Shown one piece after another: positions 7,169 through 12,009 of a stretch of DNA of 12,009 nucleotides (positions are counted from its first letter, which is position 1; each line of letters starts with the position of its first letter). The position numbers were made by a program, and so were the translations under genes. The notes below the pieces were generated by a model. That model saw only the letters and a program-made list of their open reading frames with translations. It had not been told where the DNA came from and ran no database searches. The stretch is taken from NCBI GenBank assembly GCA_031264425.1, contig JAISDY010000119.1:1-12009 (forward strand). The letters run 5' to 3'. This DNA comes from Endomicrobium sp. Lineage in GTDB: Bacteria > Elusimicrobiota > Endomicrobiia > Endomicrobiales > Endomicrobiaceae.

Positions 7169-7198
7169 CCCCAATATATAGTTTGTTTATAGTTAGTA

Positions 7199-8389
7199 TT
7201 ATTTTTCGTTAGAAATTGAACCTTTAAAGCTGTCTCCATTTTTCATTTTTGGAATACCAAAAATATCGGCAACCGTTTGAGAAATATCCGATAAGGTTTC
7301 TCTTACTCCCAAATCAACATTTCTCTTTAACTTTTTTCCATATACGAGTAAAGGAACATATTCTCTCGTATGGTCCGTATGAAGTTTGTAAGTTGGATCG
7401 CAGCCGTGATCCGCTGTGATGATAAGTATATCGTCGTCTTTTAACGCTTTGATAAAATTTGGCAAAAAAACGTCAAAATCTTTCAAACCATTCGCATAAG
7501 CTTCAATATTGCGCCTATGACCCCAGAGCATATCAAAATCAACAAGATTTGTAAAAATTAACGTTTGTACTTTGCTAGATTGATTTATTTCGTTAAGCGT
7601 AGTGTCCATACCGTTTAGATTTCCTTTGGTATGGATAGATTTTGTTATTCCTCTGCCGTTAAAAATATCTTCAATTTTCCCGACGCCAACGACTTCTCCT
7701 TTTGAGTTTTTTATTTCGTCTAAAATCGTAGTTTCAGGCGGAACTAAAGAGTAATCGCGCCTGTTTGTAGTTCTTGTATAATTTCCTTCGGTTCCCACAA
7801 AAGGTCTTGCGATAATCCTTCCGACGGCATTATCCCCCTGCATCAAATCTCTAGCAATTTGGCATATTTCATACAACCTGTTCAATCCAAAAGATTCCTC
7901 ATGAGCAGCTATTTGGAAAACAGAATCGGCAGAAGTATAAACTATTGGGTATCCGGTTTTTTGATGCTGTGCGCCAAGCTGTTTTATTATTTCAGTTCCA
8001 GAAATGACGTAGTTGCCTAAAACTTTAGTTCCTATAAGTTTCTCAAAATTATCTATTATTTCTTTTGGAAATCCGTGAGGATAGACGGGAAAAGGTTTTT
8101 TTAGAATTATGCCGGACATTTCCCAGTGCCCCGCGGTAGTGTCTTTAGCAGGAGACTTTGTCATCATTTTGCCATAACAACCAATCGCTTCAACTTCAGG
8201 TAAACGGTTTTTAGTATTTATGATTTTGTATAGACCGAGTTTTGCAAGATTTGGGAGAAAAAAAGAGTCTCCCATAGCATTAAAGATATGCCCAAGGGTG
8301 TTGGCGCCCTTGTCGTTATACGCGACAGCGTCGGAAAGTTCCCCGACGCCAACGCTATCCAATACGATTAAAATAATTCGTTTTGTCAT
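7199..8389 (-). CDS. deoB: Phosphopentomutase
   Basis: Interconverts (deoxy)ribose 1-phosphate and (deoxy)ribose 5-phosphate, linking the nucleoside phosphorylases to the pentose phosphate pathway. It is an alkaline-phosphatase-superfamily enzyme with two Mn ions. At 396 residues it has the normal length. The metal ligand D11 lies in IVLDSVGVGE (8-17); KDTTAGHWE (82-90) contains T84, the phosphorylated threonine position; NLVDFDMLWGHRR (281-293) gives D286 and H291; TADHGCDPT (325-333) gives D327 and H328; and TDHTREYVPLLVY (338-350) gives H340. The cap domain lies between about residues 95 and 220. ATG at 8389 is preceded by GGGAA about seven bases away. The gap to the transketolase gene upstream is 34 bases with no terminator, so co-transcription is likely. 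No deoC is visible, so ribose rather than deoxyribose may be the main sugar handled. Confidence 0.96.
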   Translation of the reverse strand: MTKRIILIVLDSVGVGELSDAVAYNDKGANTLGHIFNAMGDSFFLPNLAKLGLYKIINTKNRLPEVEAIGCYGKMMTKSPAKDTTAGHWEMSGIILKKPFPVYPHGFPKEIIDNFEKLIGTKVLGNYVISGTEIIKQLGAQHQKTGYPIVYTSADSVFQIAAHEESFGLNRLYEICQIARDLMQGDNAVGRIIARPFVGTEGNYTRTTNRRDYSLVPPETTILDEIKNSKGEVVGVGKIEDIFNGRGITKSIHTKGNLNGMDTTLNEINQSSKVQTLIFTNLVDFDMLWGHRRNIEAYANGLKDFDVFLPNFIKALKDDDILIITADHGCDPTYKLHTDHTREYVPLLVYGKKLKRNVDLGVRETLSDISQTVADIFGIPKMKNGDSFKGSISNEK

Positions 8390-8423
8390 AACTTATTCCC
8401 GCAAATACGACAAAAACTATAAA

Positions 8424-9371
8424 TTATTTTCTTTTTAAAACCTTTTGAACCGCTTTTTCTATATTAGCGTCTCTCAAACCGTATTTAGTCATTAAATCCA
8501 TAGGATCGCCCGATTCGCCAAAAGTGTCGTTTACCGCTACCATTTCCACAGGGACAGGATAATTTTTAACTACCGCTTCCGCGACAGCAGAACCAAATCC
8601 GCCGTAAATTTGGTGTTCCTCGGCGGTTACTATGGCTCCGCACTCTTTAGCCGCAGAAATAATTGCTTTTTCATCTAGCGGCTTTATTGTGTGAACATTT
8701 ACCACTCTCGCTTTAATTCCTTTTTTCTCCAAAAGTTCAGCAGCCATTAAAGCTTCATAAACCATTGTTCCGCAAGCCATAATTGCAACATCGTTTCCTT
8801 CTCTTAAAACATTAGCCTTTCCTATCTCAAAGGGAGAGCTATCATTTGTAAATATAGGAGTGTTTTCTCTGCCATATCTTATATAAACAGGTCCATTTGC
8901 ATAAGCACTTGCTATAACGGCTTTTTTTGTTTCCACAATATCGCACGGGGCTATAACTTTCATTCTGGGAAGACATCTCATAATAGCAATTTCTTCCAAA
9001 GCCTGATGAGTCGCTCCGTCCGGACCAACCATAAGACCTGAATGTGACCCGCCGATTTTAACATTTAAATTGGAATAACAAATAGTAGTTCTTATTTGTT
9101 CCCAAGGTCTTCCAGCGGCAAAAACTCCGTACGTAGCCACAAACGGAATAAATCCGGCTACGGCAAGCCCGGCAGCCATGCCAAGTAAGTTGGTTTCAGC
9201 TATGCCTACATTAAGAAATCTGTCCGGAAACATATCTCTAAAAGTGTTTACCGCAACAGAAGAGGATGTGTCAGCGCCTAAAACAAAAATTTTAGGATTT
9301 TCTTTTCCAAGCTCAACAAGACCTTCTCCAAAACCAAACCTTGTGGCTTTTTTCCCAAAAACTTCTACCAT
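8424..9371 (-). CDS. tktB: Transketolase, C-terminal subunit (pyrimidine and C domains)
   Basis: Second half of a split transketolase, which moves two-carbon ketol units between pentose, triose and hexose phosphates in the non-oxidative pentose phosphate pathway. This 315-residue chain carries the thiamine-pyrimidine-binding domain with the activating glutamate E59 in NVGIAETN (54-61), the conserved GGSHSGLMVGPDGATHQ (107-123), RYGRE near residue 165, and a complete C-terminal domain containing EEHQIYGGFGSAVAE. The partner chain, encoded immediately upstream, holds the diphosphate-binding domain; the active site forms between the two chains. The start is ATG at 9371 with GGGAG six bases upstream. 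The same architecture occurs in DXS-like and sulfopyruvate-type enzymes, but the pentose-phosphate neighbours and the SGHPGG partner support transketolase. Gene symbol tktB here means the second subunit, not the E. coli isozyme. Confidence 0.92.
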   Translation of the reverse strand: MVEVFGKKATRFGFGEGLVELGKENPKIFVLGADTSSSVAVNTFRDMFPDRFLNVGIAETNLLGMAAGLAVAGFIPFVATYGVFAAGRPWEQIRTTICYSNLNVKIGGSHSGLMVGPDGATHQALEEIAIMRCLPRMKVIAPCDIVETKKAVIASAYANGPVYIRYGRENTPIFTNDSSPFEIGKANVLREGNDVAIMACGTMVYEALMAAELLEKKGIKARVVNVHTIKPLDEKAIISAAKECGAIVTAEEHQIYGGFGSAVAEAVVKNYPVPVEMVAVNDTFGESGDPMDLMTKYGLRDANIEKAVQKVLKRK

Positions 9372-9383
9372 AACTGTCTCCCG

Positions 9384-9403
9384 TATAAACCATAGAGTTT
9401 ATA
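9384..9403. repeat. Intercistronic stem-loop between transketolase subunit genes
   Basis: TATAAAC (9384-9390) and GTTTATA (9397-9403) are perfect inverted arms with a six-base loop. They fill most of the 38-base gap just before the ribosome binding site of the C-terminal subunit gene. The stem is AT-rich and weak. It could tune the ratio of the two subunits or be incidental. Confidence 0.3.
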
Positions 9404-9409
9404 AATATA

Positions 9410-10234
9410 TTATTTTATTGAAGCGTCAATTTCTTCTAAAGCTTTCTGAACTAATTCTTTTGACGGAATCTTACCGTGCCATTCCGCAAGATTTTCCATA
9501 TAAGAGACGCCTTTTCCTTTAACAGTTTTAGCTATTATCGCCGTAGGTTTGCCTTTAGTTTCTTTAAACTGCGAGTACGCCTTATCCACTTCGGAAAGAT
9601 TGTGTCCGTCTATTTCTAAAACATTCCATCCGAAAGATCTATATTTGTCAGCCAATGGCTCAACATTCATAACGTCTTTTGTAGCGCCGTCTATTTGTAA
9701 GCCATTATTGTCAACTATAGCGCAAAGATTATCAAGCTTAAATTGCGGCGCAGCCATTGCCGCTTCCCAAATACTTCCTTCCTGCTGCTCGCCGTCTCCC
9801 ATTAAAACATAAACTTTATTGTCCTTTTTTGCTTGTTTCATACCCGCAGCTATGCCAGCGCCTATTGATAGACCATACCCCAACGAACCCGTGGACACTT
9901 CTATGCCAGGAAGTTCTTTATCTTTTGCAGGATGTCCTTGAAGCCTACTGCCCGCTTTTCTTAATGTGCATAACTCGTCAGGACTAAAGCATTCAAGTTG
10001 AGCTAAAACCGCATAAAGAACAGGGCAAACATGCCCCTTAGACAACACAAAATAATCTCGATTTGTGTCTTTTGTATCTTTAGGGTTAAATCTCATATGA
10101 TTAAAATACAAGTCTACTAGAAGCTCAACCGCAGATAAACTCCCTCCGGGATGTCCCGAGCCTGCAAGCTCTAGCATTTTAATAATATCTTTCCTGACAT
10201 TTGCCGATACTATCTTTAAGCCTGAAATCTCCAT
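9410..10234 (-). CDS. tktA: Transketolase, N-terminal subunit (TPP-diphosphate-binding)
   Basis: First half of a split transketolase, 274 residues from the chosen start. SGHPGGSLSAVE (26-37) carries the catalytic-region histidine H28; SKGHVCPVLYA (65-75) is the second conserved His motif. The thiamine diphosphate signature begins at GDGEQQEG (147-154) and ends with VDNN (174-177), with the expected spacing of about 30 residues. Together with the adjacent chain it reconstructs a full transketolase of about 590 residues. I start at ATG 10234-10232 because GGAG (10243-10246) lies eight bases upstream; an ATG five codons earlier at 10249 has no ribosome binding site. The gene begins 20 bases after the end of the frameshifted lipoprotein gene and is 38 bases from its partner. 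The symbol denotes the first subunit, not the E. coli isozyme. Confidence 0.93.
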   Translation of the reverse strand: MEISGLKIVSANVRKDIIKMLELAGSGHPGGSLSAVELLVDLYFNHMRFNPKDTKDTNRDYFVLSKGHVCPVLYAVLAQLECFSPDELCTLRKAGSRLQGHPAKDKELPGIEVSTGSLGYGLSIGAGIAAGMKQAKKDNKVYVLMGDGEQQEGSIWEAAMAAPQFKLDNLCAIVDNNGLQIDGATKDVMNVEPLADKYRSFGWNVLEIDGHNLSEVDKAYSQFKETKGKPTAIIAKTVKGKGVSYMENLAEWHGKIPSKELVQKALEEIDASIK

Positions 10235-10242
10235 CGTAAAAG

Positions 10243-10246
10243 CTCC
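10243..10246 (-). promoter_or_regulatory. Ribosome binding site deciding the transketolase N-subunit start
   Basis: GGAG on the minus strand, eight bases before ATG at 10234. The alternative ATG at 10249 is preceded only by A/T-rich sequence, so the shorter start is favoured. Confidence 0.5.
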
Positions 10247-10253
10247 CATAACA

Positions 10254-10423
10254 TTATTTTTTACTGACTATTTTTTCTTTAGGCAATGACTTTAGAACAG
10301 ATTTAACAACTCCGCTTATGGCAGAATCTTCATCCCAACTTTCATTATTAAATGAATCTGACCATACAATTTGTCCTGTTTCAACGTCTGTCATCCGTGC
10401 CGAAATGCCAATACTAACGGTAT
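10254..10423 (-). pseudogene. C-terminal part of the lipoprotein gene, in a shifted frame
   Basis: Read in the minus-1 frame relative to the gene fragment just upstream, this stretch is open from about 10423 to a TAA at 10256-10254. It encodes TVSIGISARMTDVETGQIVW (first 20 residues) followed by SDSFNNESWDEDS and a helical tail ending in KIVSKK. SARMTDVETGQIVW is the kind of strand-turn-strand motif found near the C-terminus of CsgG-like and related curli/outer-membrane lipoprotein families, and it follows naturally on the truncated upstream chain. Joining the two frames near the TATAATATACC sequence (10419-10429) restores a 183-residue protein. The cause may be a one-base loss (or five-base gain) mutation or an assembly error. 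No canonical slippery heptamer is present, so programmed frameshifting is unlikely. Confidence 0.7.
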
Positions 10424-10804
10424 ATTATACACAATCCCATCATAAACCGGCATACCTGCCCAACGGTATCGGCGGCGGTATCTTCCAGGGTATCCGTAAT
10501 AGAAACCATTGTCTATCCACTCTTCCCTTACTCTATAAAAAGATGTTACGCTGCCCTCTATAATACAGTCCGCCTTTACATTAGGGTCTGAAACGACATT
10601 GTAACCGCTAGCTAAAAGGTCTTGTATAAATGTATTTTGAACAGCGTCGCTAATACCCCTATATCTTTTTACAGAAGAAAACTGCCCCACTCTAACGGTC
10701 TTAACTTTAGAAAAGTCGTAATCAGGCTTTACAACAGCGTTGTTCATAACGCACGATGAGCATAAAAACGATAAAGAAACGCAAAATAAAAAAATTTTTT
10801 TCAT
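10391..10804 (-). CDS. Outer-membrane-type lipoprotein, truncated by frameshift
   Basis: The open frame from ATG 10804-10802 gives 137 residues. The start overlaps the rpiB stop by one base (TAATG), which favours it over a TTG two codons earlier. Residues 1-17 form a short lysine-led hydrophobic signal ending in LCSSC, so C18 is the likely lipidated cysteine; the -3 position is Cys, a relaxed lipobox. The mature part has YDFSKVKTVRV (29-39), then VQNTFIQDLLASGYNVV (55-71), DCIIEGSVTSFY (79-90), and an Arg/Tyr-rich run near 103-117. This is the layout of small CsgG-like or DUF4136-like envelope lipoproteins, but I cannot assign a named family. The final 10 residues (after about 128) look out of frame, because the natural continuation is in the next frame down to 10254. 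Function is unknown; the metabolic neighbours do not suggest one. Confidence 0.65.
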   Translation of the reverse strand: MKKIFLFCVSLSFLCSSCVMNNAVVKPDYDFSKVKTVRVGQFSSVKRYRGISDAVQNTFIQDLLASGYNVVSDPNVKADCIIEGSVTSFYRVREEWIDNGFYYGYPGRYRRRYRWAGMPVYDGIVYNIPLVLAFRHG

Positions 10805-11265
10805 TAGCAACGATATTGTTGTTTTTCAATTTCTTTTATTTTATCTATTCTCTTTTGATGTCTTTCTTCAAAAGGCGTGTTCAAAAAAGTTTTTATCCTG
10901 TGGCAAATCTCGCTAAGAGTCACTGTTCTAGAACCTAAGCACAAAATGTTAGCGCAGTTGTGTTGAGAGGCAAGTCTTGCAGTATCTTCGTCCCAACAAA
11001 CAGCGGCTATTATGCCTTTCACTTTGTTTGCCGCAACGGACATGCCTATTCCAGTACCGCATATAAGAATTCCCTTGTCTGCTTTTTTATTAGCGACAGC
11101 TTCTGCAACTTGCACGGCAAAGTCAGGATAATCGCAGCTACCTTGCCCATAAAAACCAAAATCTTCAACTTCATATCCCATATCGTGCAAATATTTTTTT
11201 ACTGTGTCTCTTATTTCCGACGCAGCATGATCAGTGCCAAACGCAAGTTTTTTTATATTTTTCAT
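10804..11265 (-). CDS. rpiB: Ribose-5-phosphate isomerase B
   Basis: Interconverts ribose 5-phosphate and ribulose 5-phosphate. It belongs to the RpiB/LacAB family, unrelated to RpiA. Positions count from a TTG at 11277: FGTDHAA (13-19) with D16 and H17, SCDYPDFA (47-54), the catalytic-loop ICGTGIGMSVAANKVKG (72-88) with C73 as general base, SQHNCANILCLG (104-115) with H106, and TPFEERHQKRIDKI (134-147). I prefer ATG at 11265-11263 (153 residues), which has a weak GAG eight or so bases upstream; the TTG has no visible site. The LacA/LacB and allose-phosphate isomerase relatives share the fold, but the SxDYPDFA and CGTG motifs and the transketolase neighbours fit RpiB. It lies 18 bases after tpiA and overlaps the next gene by one base. 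Confidence 0.94.
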   Translation of the reverse strand: MKNIKKLAFGTDHAASEIRDTVKKYLHDMGYEVEDFGFYGQGSCDYPDFAVQVAEAVANKKADKGILICGTGIGMSVAANKVKGIIAAVCWDEDTARLASQHNCANILCLGSRTVTLSEICHRIKTFLNTPFEERHQKRIDKIKEIEKQQYRC

Positions 11266-11283
11266 TTGTATTCTCAAATATTT

Positions 11284-12009
11284 TTATTTAGAGTACTTTA
11301 CGAGTTTTGTAAAAGATTCCGCTTCCAAGCTTGCTCCGCCCACAAGACCGCCATCTATATCAGACTGTTTCATAAGATCGGAAACATTTGTCGGATTTAC
11401 AGAACCGCCATAGAGGATTCTTATTTTTTGAGAGGCATCGCCATACATTTGACTATATACCTTTCTTGTAAAAGCATGCACTTCCTGAGCCTGATCAGGA
11501 GTTGCAGTTTTACCTGTTCCAATAGCCCATACAGGCTCGTAAGCTATAACTATGGTTTCGGCTTGCTGTGGAGTAAGCCCGGCAAGTCCTTCTTTTATTT
11601 GTTTTTCTATAACTTTAAACGTGATATTCTGCTCTCTTTCTTTAAGTGTTTCTCCTATGCATATCACCGGAATTAATCCTGCAGCAAGAGCAGCGTTTGT
11701 TTTTTTGTTTACAGTTTCGTCTGTTTCATTAAAATACTGTCTGCGTTCGGAATGTCCTATTAAAATGTAAGAACATCCTGTGTCTTTTACCATAGCAGGA
11801 GAAATCTCGCCTGTAAACGCACCTTTAGTCTCCCAAAATAGGTTCTGGGCGCCGACATTGATGTTTGAACCCTTAACTTCATTATTTACGGCATAAAGAG
11901 CCGTAAAAGTGGGACAAATCAAAACCTCTACATCCGTAACGTCGGCAATTGAGCTTTTCAACGCTTTTACAACACCAACAGATTCTGCGACTGTTTTGTT
12001 CATCTTCCA
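11284..12009 (-). CDS. tpiA: Triose-phosphate isomerase (5' end beyond window)
   Basis: Interconverts dihydroxyacetone phosphate and glyceraldehyde 3-phosphate in glycolysis; this is the entry point for triose made by transketolase. The frame is open to the window edge: the codons before the apparent ATG at 12003 read W-K, matching the NWKMN active-site motif, so the ATG is internal and about eight to ten N-terminal residues are missing. The catalytic lysine is the second visible codon. Counting from M at 12003, GHSERRQYF carries the catalytic histidine, AYEPVWAIGTGKTA carries the catalytic glutamate and phosphate loop 6, and ILYGGSVNP plus GGLVGGASL are the phosphate-binding loops. The C-terminus is complete. 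It is the first gene seen of the collinear cluster; its promoter lies outside the window. Confidence 0.97.
   Translation of the reverse strand, partial: WKMNKTVAESVGVVKALKSSIADVTDVEVLICPTFTALYAVNNEVKGSNINVGAQNLFWETKGAFTGEISPAMVKDTGCSYILIGHSERRQYFNETDETVNKKTNAALAAGLIPVICIGETLKEREQNITFKVIEKQIKEGLAGLTPQQAETIVIAYEPVWAIGTGKTATPDQAQEVHAFTRKVYSQMYGDASQKIRILYGGSVNPTNVSDLMKQSDIDGGLVGGASLEAESFTKLVKYSK

Noticed and set aside
8424..10249. Split transketolase as 1-deoxyxylulose-5-phosphate synthase or a sulfopyruvate-type enzyme
   Set aside because: The SGHPGG and SKGH motifs, the two-gene split and the rpiB, tpiA and deoB neighbours all point to transketolase; DXS is normally one chain with different motifs.
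10424..10429. TATAAT on the minus strand at the lipoprotein frame junction as a promoter for transketolase
   Set aside because: It lies about 190 bases from the next start inside a coding region, has no -35 partner, and is explained by the local TA repeat.
10421..10432. Programmed -1 frameshift site in the lipoprotein gene
   Set aside because: No X-XXY-YYZ slippery heptamer lies at the junction and no stable downstream structure was evident, so mutation or sequence error is preferred.
10960..11676. Plus-strand open frame across rpiB and tpiA (238 codons)
   Set aside because: It is antisense to two well-conserved genes and crosses their boundary. Its Cys/Phe/Ser-rich content is typical of a shadow frame.

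Overview
The window is an AT-rich, gene-dense stretch in which every credible gene lies on the minus strand, so transcription runs from high to low coordinates. Ribosome binding sites are purine-rich and mostly clear. One product is a lipoprotein and another is a polytopic lipid-linked-sugar glycosyltransferase, which suggests a Gram-negative-type envelope. Low GC, a transketolase split into two genes, and a sugar-phosphate-antiporter-like fragment at the edge would fit an Elusimicrobiota (Endomicrobium-like) or similar fermentative, possibly host-associated bacterium. This is an impression; no marker gene here fixes the lineage.

In order of transcription: tpiA (5' end cut by the window edge, 11284-12009); rpiB; a small outer-membrane-type lipoprotein gene broken by a one-base frame change near 10425; the two transketolase subunits (10234 down to 8424); deoB phosphopentomutase; a small exported protein of unknown function with a strong inverted repeat in its 3' end; punA purine nucleoside phosphorylase; deoA/pdp pyrimidine-nucleoside phosphorylase; and recJ with an unusual insertion. 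After a probable promoter come a GT39/ArnT-like glycosyltransferase, cdd cytidine deaminase, and the start of an MFS transporter that leaves the window at position 1.

Most of these genes form one metabolic route. Cytidine deaminase converts cytidine to uridine. DeoA and PunA split nucleosides with phosphate into bases and (deoxy)ribose 1-phosphate. DeoB isomerises ribose 1-phosphate to ribose 5-phosphate. RpiB and the split transketolase carry pentose phosphates into the non-oxidative pentose phosphate pathway, and TpiA delivers triose phosphate to glycolysis. The layout therefore looks like a nucleoside-ribose catabolism/salvage unit, with the DNA-repair nuclease RecJ at its end. No deoC or transaldolase is visible.

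The observations most worth a second look are the frameshifted lipoprotein (its C-terminal half is intact in another frame), the roughly 110-residue insertion in the RecJ DHH region, the small exported protein with a possible type IX-like C-terminal signal, and the 13-bp inverted repeat just upstream of punA. I did not find a clearly new defence or mobile system: no CRISPR, transposase, integrase or RNA gene was recognised.
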